DNA of 64,000 nt from JAQUGA01 sp038210985 (GTDB lineage Bacteria; Bacteroidota; Bacteroidia; Bacteroidales; WCHB1-69). The position numbers and the translations under genes were made by a program. The stretch's first letter is position 1; each line of letters begins with the position of its first letter. Below the pieces are notes generated by a model, which made no database searches, was not told the origin of the DNA, and saw only the letters and a program-made list of their open reading frames with translations. Shown in pieces: positions 53,974-61,341 of this stretch. The DNA lies in NCBI GenBank assembly GCA_038210985.1, contig JBBQWB010000001.1:1-64000 (forward strand), given 5' to 3'.

Positions 53974-56481
53974 TTACTTCTTTTTAGTTTTTTTAAAAGT
54001 TTTACGTTTTGAAGGTTTGTTTTCGGGAGCATTGGTAATTTCGATGCAGTCATTGTAGGTTAAATCAGATGTAATGGAGCCTTTTGGAATTTTGAAATTT
54101 TGTTTGTTATAGCTAATATAAGGACCATATCTACCAGATAAGACTTTCATTTCTTCGTTTTCGGTAAATGTTTTAATAACGCCACTTAAGTTTGCTTTTT
54201 CTAATAATTCTAATACTTCCGAAAGTTCAATTTTTGAAATATCTGTACCACGAGGTAGGGAGCTGTTTTTATCGCCAATTTTTACAAAAGGACCATATTT
54301 TCCAGCAGCAACAAAAACTTCTTCGTTTTTATGTGTGCCTAATAATCTAGGTTCGCGTAGTTTTTCGGTAATTCTTTTTTGTGCAACAATTTCTTGAATT
54401 TCTTCGATGGTAATTTCCATTAAGTCTTTTTCCTTTGGAATTGTAAAGAAAGAGTTTTCAATTTTTGCATAAGGGCCAAAACGACCAATGCCAACAGACA
54501 CGTCTTTATCGTCAATTTTACCAACAATTCGAGGTAGGTTAAATAATTCTAAAGCTTCTTCAAGATTTATGTTATTGATATTTTGTTCTTTTTTCATTTT
54601 AGCAAAAGTTGGCTTGTTTTCGTCGCTAACTTCACCTAATTGAATCATTGCACCATAACGACCAAGTTTTGCATAAACATTTTTACCAGTTTTGGCATCT
54701 ACACCAAGCAAGCGCTCGCCACTAGCTTTTTCGGAATTTGTGATTGCATCAACTACTTGGATGTGAAATGGGGTATAAAACTTTTCAATCATTTTTTGCC
54801 ACAATAAATCGCCAGAAGCAATTTCATCAAATTCTTTTTCAACGGATGCAGTAAAATTGTAATCTAAAATTTCTTTAAAATATTCAACTAAAAAATTATT
54901 AACAATGATTCCAATATCGGTAGGGAACATTTTCGATTTTTCGTATCCAGTTTTTTCCGATTTGAGTTCTTTTTTTATTGCTCCATTTTGTAGAATTAAT
55001 ACATGAAAATCTCGTGTAGTTCCTTGTCTGTCCTCTTTTAGAACGTATCCACGTTTTTGGATGGTAGAAATGGTTGGAGCATAGGTTGAAGGACGACCAA
55101 TTCCCAAGTCTTCAAGTTTTTTAACCAAACTAGCTTCGGTGTATCGTGGAGGATGTTGAGAAAATTTTTGTTGAGCGGTTATTTTATCTGCAATAAGTTT
55201 TTCGCCAACTTTAACTTGAGGAAGTTGTTGTTCGTTTTTATCTTCTTCTTCGTCATCTTTTGATTCAAGATAAACTTTCAAGAATCCTTCAAATTTTATC
55301 ACTTCACCAGTAGAAACAAATTTATTTTTATGGTTTGAAATATCAATGGTAATATTTGTTTTTTCGAGCAAAGCATCGCTCATTTGCGAAGCAATAGTTC
55401 TTTTCCAAATTAAACTATATAATCTATTTAACGAAGCCTCTTTTTGAACTTCAGGATTGCTCATATAAGTTGGTCGAATAGCTTCGTGGGCTTCTTGAGC
55501 TCCTTTAATTTTGTTTGTAAATTTTCGCACTTTCGAATATTCCTCGCCAAACATGGAGGTAATTTCTTTTTTAGAAGCACCAATAGCTAAATCGGAAAGA
55601 TTTAACGAATCGGTACGCATATAAGTAATTAATCCTTCTTCGTATAATTGCTGTGCAAGAGTCATGGTTCGCGACACCGAATATCCTAGTTTACGAGAGG
55701 CTTCTTGTTGCAGGGTGGAAGTGGTAAAAGGAGGGGCTGGAGAACGTTTAACAGGACTTGTATTGATGTCGGAAATTTGATATTCGGAATTGAGACAGTT
55801 TGTTAAAAACTTTTCTGCTGTTTCTAAATCATCAAATTTTGTATCGAGTTCGGCTTTGATTGGAATAATTTCATTGTTTCGATGAATTAAAAAATCACCA
55901 ACAATTCTGAAAACCGAATTAGTTTTAAAATTTTGGATTTCTTTTTCGCGTTCAACAATTAGGCGAACAGCAACCGACTGAACTCGACCGGCAGAAAGTG
56001 CGGGCTTAACTTTTCGCCACAACACTGGAGACAGTTCAAATCCAACAATGCGGTCGAGAACTCTACGTGCTTGTTGAGCATTTACCAAATCGAAATTAAT
56101 GGAACGAGGATTTTCGACAGCATTTAATACTGCTCTTTCGGTAATTTCGTGAAAAGCGATACGCTTAATTTTTTCAATTGGAATACTTAAAGCTTCCATT
56201 AAGTGCCACGAAATTGCTTCCCCCTCTCTGTCCTCGTCCGTTGCAAGCCAAACTACTTCGGCAGTTTTCGATAATTTCTTCAACTCGCTAATTATTTTAG
56301 TTTTATCAGATAAAACCTCATAGAGCGGTTCAAAGTTGTTTTTAATATCAATGCCTATGTCTTTTGCTGGGAGGTCGCGAATGTGTCCCATACTTGATTT
56401 TACTACAAAGTCTTTTCCAAGATACTTCTCAATCGTTTTTGCTTTGGCCGGAGACTCCACAATTACTAAATTTTTGGCCAT
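53974..56481 (-). CDS. topA: DNA topoisomerase I
   Basis: This 835-residue type IA topoisomerase relaxes negative supercoils. The Toprim domain begins LVIVESPAKAKTIEKYLG and contains the acidic DEDREGE motif. The catalytic tyrosine lies in LITYMRTDSLNLS. The C-terminus lacks zinc fingers and instead has four repeats with LGRYG, IGRFGPY, AGKYGPF and SGRYGPY cores, the C-terminal repeat type of Bacteroidota. A lysine-rich tail ends the protein. The arginase-fold gene follows 3 bp later. Confidence 0.96.
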   Translation of the reverse strand: MAKNLVIVESPAKAKTIEKYLGKDFVVKSSMGHIRDLPAKDIGIDIKNNFEPLYEVLSDKTKIISELKKLSKTAEVVWLATDEDREGEAISWHLMEALSIPIEKIKRIAFHEITERAVLNAVENPRSINFDLVNAQQARRVLDRIVGFELSPVLWRKVKPALSAGRVQSVAVRLIVEREKEIQNFKTNSVFRIVGDFLIHRNNEIIPIKAELDTKFDDLETAEKFLTNCLNSEYQISDINTSPVKRSPAPPFTTSTLQQEASRKLGYSVSRTMTLAQQLYEEGLITYMRTDSLNLSDLAIGASKKEITSMFGEEYSKVRKFTNKIKGAQEAHEAIRPTYMSNPEVQKEASLNRLYSLIWKRTIASQMSDALLEKTNITIDISNHKNKFVSTGEVIKFEGFLKVYLESKDDEEEDKNEQQLPQVKVGEKLIADKITAQQKFSQHPPRYTEASLVKKLEDLGIGRPSTYAPTISTIQKRGYVLKEDRQGTTRDFHVLILQNGAIKKELKSEKTGYEKSKMFPTDIGIIVNNFLVEYFKEILDYNFTASVEKEFDEIASGDLLWQKMIEKFYTPFHIQVVDAITNSEKASGERLLGVDAKTGKNVYAKLGRYGAMIQLGEVSDENKPTFAKMKKEQNINNINLEEALELFNLPRIVGKIDDKDVSVGIGRFGPYAKIENSFFTIPKEKDLMEITIEEIQEIVAQKRITEKLREPRLLGTHKNEEVFVAAGKYGPFVKIGDKNSSLPRGTDISKIELSEVLELLEKANLSGVIKTFTENEEMKVLSGRYGPYISYNKQNFKIPKGSITSDLTYNDCIEITNAPENKPSKRKTFKKTKKK

Positions 56482-56608
56482 GTTTTATCTTATTTTATTG
56501 TTAATAGATTTAATTGACAAACGTACACAAAATTTTTCAAATAGTTTTTTTTCAAATTAACCCTTTATAATGTGCCGTATTTAATATTTTGCAAAAATAG
56601 AATTTTTT

Positions 56609-57415
56609 TTATCTATTTCGTTTTTTTAATGTTCTAATATTTTTTAATGGCATATCAAAATTGTTAAATACAAATTTGTTTGAAATTTTTATGGATAAAA
56701 CAACCGTGATTATGGAGGAAACTAAAATGGTAATCATAATCATTATTTGATACTTAATGGCAACCATTGGATTGCTTCCACCTAAAATTTGTCCTGTCAT
56801 CATTCCTGGAAGCGATATTAGGCCAACTACGGCAGTAGTAGCTATAATTGGATTTAAAGATTTTGTTAAGGATTGTTTCATAAAAATTTTCAAGGCTTCT
56901 CCTTTGGTTGCTCCATTTGCTATCGAATATTTATAAAGAAGTTGCTCTTTTGTTAATAAGTCATAAAATGTATTTAGCGCAATGATATTGTTGGACAAAC
57001 AATTTCCAATCATCATTCCGCTAATTGGTATTAAATATCGTGCTTCTAATATGTAATCAATTCCAATTACGATTCCTAAAAAGTAAATATCTACAAAAAA
57101 AATACTAATTATTAAAGAGGAAAGTATTGGAATAATAAATAGTTTTCGATTAAGTTCACTTCGCTTAATTATTGTAAATGAGGCAATAAACAACATTATT
57201 ATAACCCATATTATATTAACTAATGGATTATTTAGGTCGAATAGATATTCTAAATATAAGCCTACCAGCAAAAGTTGAATCGTCATTCGAGCAACGGCAA
57301 TAAGAGTAGATTTTATTAAACCAGTTTGAAAAATCATTAATACATATATTGGAATAATCAATAATATATATCCAAGTGCTAAATCCAACCATGAAATATC
57401 CTGTGCAGCATTCAT
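56609..57415 (-). CDS. FetB-like (UPF0014) ABC transporter permease
   Basis: This 268-residue membrane protein has about seven helices and the conserved UPF0014 pattern: a MIGNCLSNNIIALNTFYD segment near residue 140, GATKGEALK, and SLPGMMTGQILGGSNP near 210. The E. coli relatives FetA/FetB help with iron export and oxidative stress. Its start overlaps the stop of the ATP-binding gene by one base (TAATG), so the pair is coupled. The iron role is inferred from the family. Confidence 0.88.
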   Translation of the reverse strand: MNAAQDISWLDLALGYILLIIPIYVLMIFQTGLIKSTLIAVARMTIQLLLVGLYLEYLFDLNNPLVNIIWVIIMLFIASFTIIKRSELNRKLFIIPILSSLIISIFFVDIYFLGIVIGIDYILEARYLIPISGMMIGNCLSNNIIALNTFYDLLTKEQLLYKYSIANGATKGEALKIFMKQSLTKSLNPIIATTAVVGLISLPGMMTGQILGGSNPMVAIKYQIMIMITILVSSIITVVLSIKISNKFVFNNFDMPLKNIRTLKKRNR

Positions 57416-58047
57416 TATAAAGGAGGGTTAATTTTTGGTATTTGAATCGTTCTATCCATTCTGTTAATCCAACTGGCGTTATGAGTAGCCGATATTAAAG
57501 TTACCATTGGCAGCGAATCAATTAAATTTAGAACTGCCGATTGAGATTCTTCATCTAAAGCCGACGATGGTTCGTCCATTAAAAGAATAGGCTTGTTTAA
57601 TAACAATTGAGAAGCTAACGCAACCCTTTGCTTTTGTCCACCCGATATTTCATCGATTTTTTTATATAAAATAGTGTCCTCTAATTTTAATTTATTGAAA
57701 ATGTCTTCTACAACACTTTTTTGTGGATACAGTTTTTTGTTTTGAGCAAAATTAAATGGATAATAAAAAAGATCTTCCACATATTCAAATCGCATGCTAA
57801 TTTCTTGGGGTAACCAGCTAATTTGTTTTCGGATTTGACGAATGTTGGAAGAGTTTAATAATAAACTATTGATTTTAATTTCACCACTTTGTATTTCAAC
57901 AAAACCTAAAATTGAATGGAGTATGGTTGATTTTCCAATTCCAGAAGGACCTGCAATGGCAATTTTTTCGCCTGTATTTACAAACATCGAAAAGTTTTCA
58001 ATAACAGGTTTTTCAAAAGAAATGGATAAGTTTTTGATTTCAATCAT
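57415..58047 (-). CDS. FetA-like ABC transporter ATP-binding protein
   Basis: This 210-residue ABC ATPase has Walker A (AGPSGIGKST), the Q loop in SWLPQE, signature SGGQKQRVALASQ and Walker B with LLMDEPSSALDE. Its short length and pairing with a UPF0014 permease identify it as the ATPase of a FetAB-like exporter. It is the first gene of the pair and lies back to back with the nuclease/phosphatase gene starting at 58180. Confidence 0.9.
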   Translation of the reverse strand: MIEIKNLSISFEKPVIENFSMFVNTGEKIAIAGPSGIGKSTILHSILGFVEIQSGEIKINSLLLNSSNIRQIRKQISWLPQEISMRFEYVEDLFYYPFNFAQNKKLYPQKSVVEDIFNKLKLEDTILYKKIDEISGGQKQRVALASQLLLNKPILLMDEPSSALDEESQSAVLNLIDSLPMVTLISATHNASWINRMDRTIQIPKINPPL

Positions 58048-58179
58048 GCCGACAAAAGTACTTAGTTTTTGTAAATTTGTGAAATAGATATGCTTTTTAT
58101 TGTTAATTAAGTTCTAATCTTTTCTAAAGAATCAATTTTAATGAACATTGTCAGTATTTTTGGAGAATATTTTAAAATC

Positions 58180-59481
58180 ATGAAAACAAGTAAGATAAAC
58201 ATAGTTATTAATATTTTCGTTTGGTTATTATTCATTTCATCTATTAGTGCCCAAGATACCTTAAAAATGATGCATTATAATTTAATGCAGTATTTGCAAA
58301 ATCCTTATGGTGGATGTACTTCAGCAAACAATAGTTTAGATTTAAAAGATGCAAATTTAAAGATTATTATTCCCTACGCTAAACCCGACATAATTACCGT
58401 TAATGAAATAGGCGTTACCCAAGCACATGTTACCCGAATACTCAACAATGTATTAAATGTTAATGGGGTAAATTATTGGAAAGCAGGGCAGTTGACAAGC
58501 CAATCGGGTGGCACCATTGCAAATATGATGTTTTATGATAGTCGCAAGTTAACCCTCAAATCGAGTTCATCCGTTCCGACCTCCTATCGTGATTTTAATA
58601 TTTATCGACTTTATTTTAACACCCCTGATTTAGAACAAGGAGATACTGTTTTTTTTGTGTCGATTGTGTGTCACCTAAAAGCAGGAACTACAGACACTGC
58701 TGCTAGATATACTATGATACAATCGTTGATGTCAAAATTAAATAGTTGGGGTGTTTCTGATAATTACGTTCTGTCGGGTGATTTTAATATTTATACATCC
58801 AATGAATCTTTTTATCAACTGCTTTTAAATTATCCAAATGCCGCAATACGTTTTTTCGATCCGATTAATACTCCTGGCAATTGGAATAATAACAGTCAAT
58901 TTAAAAATGTGCACACTCAATCTACGCATACTGGTGGCGATTGTTTTTCGACTGGAGGGATGGATGATAGGTTTGATCATATAATGGTGTCGTCTCAAGT
59001 ATTAAATGGGTTTGAAAACGTAAAAGTGCTTCCATCAACGTATCATGCTTTGGGGCAAGATGGTAATAGATTTAATGGGTCAATCGTTTCACCAACAAAT
59101 AATTCAATTCCAACCGAATTGGCAAATGCATTATATAATATGTCGGATCATTTACCAGTACTCGTAGATTTTTTGGTTTATTACACAAATGCTGGTATAG
59201 CTGGTAATTCAAAATCAAATATTGCGGATATTAAAACTCAAAATCCATTTGAAAATGAAATTAAATTGTTTATAAAGTCGCAGTTTTCTGAAAAACACAC
59301 TTATTCATTAGTTGATTCGCGAGGAGTTTGCGTTACAAAAGGTGAATTTAATTTTGAACCACCACGACAAGAAATAACTTTAGTTGTGCCAAAATTATCG
59401 AATGGAATATATTTTTTAAAAGTTGAATCAAAAACCTCGACATCGGTTTTAAAACTAATATATATTCAATCAAATAAGTGA
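58180..59481 (+). CDS. Secreted endonuclease/exonuclease/phosphatase-family protein with T9SS sorting domain
   Basis: I start it at 58180 (MKTSKINIVINIFVWLL), where a standard signal peptide ending in SAQ appears; an ATG 13 codons upstream is less likely. The 433-residue protein has an EEP fold with MHYNLMQYL, PDIITVNEIG (metal-binding Glu), LSGDFNIYTS and a closing SDHLPVLVDF, matching the motifs of DNase I-like enzymes. The last 80 or so residues (from KTQNPFENEIKLF) are a T9SS C-terminal domain. The substrate could be nucleic acid or a phosphodiester or lipid. Confidence 0.88.
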   Translation: MKTSKINIVINIFVWLLFISSISAQDTLKMMHYNLMQYLQNPYGGCTSANNSLDLKDANLKIIIPYAKPDIITVNEIGVTQAHVTRILNNVLNVNGVNYWKAGQLTSQSGGTIANMMFYDSRKLTLKSSSSVPTSYRDFNIYRLYFNTPDLEQGDTVFFVSIVCHLKAGTTDTAARYTMIQSLMSKLNSWGVSDNYVLSGDFNIYTSNESFYQLLLNYPNAAIRFFDPINTPGNWNNNSQFKNVHTQSTHTGGDCFSTGGMDDRFDHIMVSSQVLNGFENVKVLPSTYHALGQDGNRFNGSIVSPTNNSIPTELANALYNMSDHLPVLVDFLVYYTNAGIAGNSKSNIADIKTQNPFENEIKLFIKSQFSEKHTYSLVDSRGVCVTKGEFNFEPPRQEITLVVPKLSNGIYFLKVESKTSTSVLKLIYIQSNK

Positions 59482-59593
59482 TAATTTTAGGAATGTTTTT
59501 TTTGTAATTAAATAAGACTAAAAAAACATTTGTATTTTAAAATAATATTGTATTTTTACGGTTAATAATAAAACAACATAAAACCATACGAAT

Positions 59594-60442
59594 ATGAAAG
59601 GAATTATTGTCGGTACTGATTTTTCCGAATCGTCGATTAATGCTCTTAAGCATGCCACAACAATTGCAGATAAAGCAAAGTGTGATATTACTCTAATTTG
59701 GGCACAAACTCCTGGTACGTCATTAGGGTTAATGTCAGATAATTTGGATGAATACACACAATTGGCAAAAGATAATCTTCAAAGAATTGCAGATGATCAT
59801 AAAACTTTAATGCCAAAAGGAACAAAAATAATAACAAAAATCATTTCAGGCAAAGTGTGTTCTGTTTTAGCTCATGAAGCTGAAGAAACTGGAGCCGATT
59901 TAGTTGTTGTTGGAGCACATGGTGTTTCGGGCGAAGAAGATTTTTTTATAGGTAACAATGCTTACAGAACTGTAATGTCTGTTAATTGTCCAGTATTAAC
60001 AATTCGTAATCGAACCAAAGTTAGCAGAGCTTTAACCGATATTTTAGTTCCAATTGATTTATCCGAGGAAACTAGACAAAAATTACCTATTGCAGTAAAA
60101 TTTGCAAAATTATTTGCAGCAAAAATTCATGTTTTAGGACTTTATACTTCGCCAAATCAGGAAATACGACAACTAATAGATGCATACTTATATACTGTTG
60201 AACGTTATTTGAAAACTAAAAATGTTCGTTATCAAATATATAAACGCGAATCGTATCATATTACTCAAACAACCGTAGAATTTGCAAAAGAAATTGATGC
60301 AAACTTAATCGTAACAATGACCGAACAAAACTCTGATGTTTCTGGAATTTGGTTAGGAGCTCAGGCAAGAGAAATGGTAAACAACTGTTGTTTTCCTGTT
60401 TTAAGTGTTACTGCTACAGATGTTTATGGCAGTTTAAAATAA
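59594..60442 (+). CDS. Universal stress protein with two Usp domains
   Basis: This 282-residue protein is made of two UspA-type domains. The first (residues about 1-140) has the GTDFSESSINALKHA start and the VVGAHGVSGEEDFFIGNNAY nucleotide-binding pattern. The second starts near DILVPIDLSEETRQKLPIA and has a poorer binding loop, TMTEQNSDVSGIWLG. Tandem Usp proteins are common in Bacteroidota and relate to starvation or redox stress. A 24-bp-stem terminator follows, at whose foot a MITE is inserted. Confidence 0.9.
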   Translation: MKGIIVGTDFSESSINALKHATTIADKAKCDITLIWAQTPGTSLGLMSDNLDEYTQLAKDNLQRIADDHKTLMPKGTKIITKIISGKVCSVLAHEAEETGADLVVVGAHGVSGEEDFFIGNNAYRTVMSVNCPVLTIRNRTKVSRALTDILVPIDLSEETRQKLPIAVKFAKLFAAKIHVLGLYTSPNQEIRQLIDAYLYTVERYLKTKNVRYQIYKRESYHITQTTVEFAKEIDANLIVTMTEQNSDVSGIWLGAQAREMVNNCCFPVLSVTATDVYGSLK

Positions 60443-60450
60443 AGTTTTTC

Positions 60451-60502
60451 AATAATAAACAAAAGAGGCTTTAGTATTCTAAAGCCTCTTTTGTTTATTA
60501 TT
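60451..60502 (+). terminator. Long intrinsic terminator after the universal stress gene
   Basis: A perfect 24-bp stem (60451-60474 and 60479-60502), with an AAAAGAGGCTTTAG core and a 4-nt TATT loop. It is symmetrical enough to work on both strands. Its last base touches the left end of the family A element. Confidence 0.9.
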
Positions 60503-60697
60503 GGTGACTTCTAAAAATTGTTTTTTCATTGTTGCTTTTCAATTTTGAAATCTTCATCCCGATTAATATTTTGTTGAATTTCAACGCCTTTCATCTTTAT
60601 GCTTAGTGTCTAAAATAGCGTTGAAAACTTACAAAATCTAAATCGGGACTGCGAAAAATCTTAATCACCTCAAAAAATCTAATTTTTAGAAGCCCCC
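60503..60697 (-). mobile_element. MITE-like element, family A, copy 2 (195 bp)
   Basis: It carries the same ends as the element at 4839 in the opposite orientation: GGTGACTTCTAAAAATT at 60503 and, inverted, GGGGGCTTCTAAAAATT at the far end. About 43 bp at each end are nearly identical between copies, but the interior is different: an imperfect inverted repeat with CCCGATT/AATCGGG and TTTCAACGC/GCGTTGAAA arms. The flanks read TATTATT on both sides, consistent with a 4-bp or longer target duplication. It lies between a terminator and a stop codon. Confidence 0.8.
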
Positions 60698-60702
60698 TAT
60701 TA

Positions 60703-61332
60703 TTAATTCAAACCTTCGCTTATTGTTTTAAAGATATATCCTTTTGATTGACAAAAATCGATAAATAGAGGCAAGGCATAAAGTAAGTTTTTTTGAGATT
60801 TAATATTATCATGAAAAACTACAATGTTGCCAGGTTTAACTTCTAAACTCAGCGATAAACACTCTTCGGGACTAACGTTTTTGTCAAAATCGTAGGTTAA
60901 AATCGACCACATAATTATCTTGAATCTTTTTTTTAAACAATTTGCTTGACCTAATGATGTTTTTCCATAAGGTGGTCGAAAGAGTTTTGTTTTAATTAGC
61001 TTAGAAGCTTTGAGTACATTTTTTAAATAAGAAATAGTGGATGAATCCCAGCCTTTTAAGTGGTTGTATGTGTGATTGCCAACTTCATGTCCGGCATTTA
61101 TTATTTGTTGATATAACTCAGGTTGTTTAATAATATTTTCACCAACAATAAAAAAGCTAGCTTTAATATTTTTTTCAGTTAAAATATTCAGAATTTTTTG
61201 AGTTAATTCCTGAGTTGGACCGTCATCAAAAGTTAAATAGATAGCATTATCAATTGGAGATAATTTCCAAATAAAATAGTTTGGCAAAAAATATTTTGCA
61301 TATTTAGACGAGCCAGCAAGCAAAGGTTTCAA
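60703..61332 (-). CDS. Polysaccharide deacetylase (NodB/CE4 family)
   Basis: This 209-residue protein has the CE4 motifs: YLTFDDGPTQELT (metal and catalytic Asp), GNHTYNHLKGWD (zinc histidines), LFRPPYGK and MWSILTYDFDKN. Such enzymes remove acetyl groups from N-acetylglucosamine residues in peptidoglycan or surface polysaccharide. There is no clear signal peptide; a short N-terminal hydrophobic run may serve as an anchor. It follows the DUF2723 gene by 9 bp. Its stop codon lies inside the presumed target duplication of the adjacent MITE, yet the reading frame is intact. Confidence 0.88.
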   Translation of the reverse strand: MKPLLAGSSKYAKYFLPNYFIWKLSPIDNAIYLTFDDGPTQELTQKILNILTEKNIKASFFIVGENIIKQPELYQQIINAGHEVGNHTYNHLKGWDSSTISYLKNVLKASKLIKTKLFRPPYGKTSLGQANCLKKRFKIIMWSILTYDFDKNVSPEECLSLSLEVKPGNIVVFHDNIKSQKNLLYALPLFIDFCQSKGYIFKTISEGLN

Positions 61333-61341
61333 ATCAAAAAC

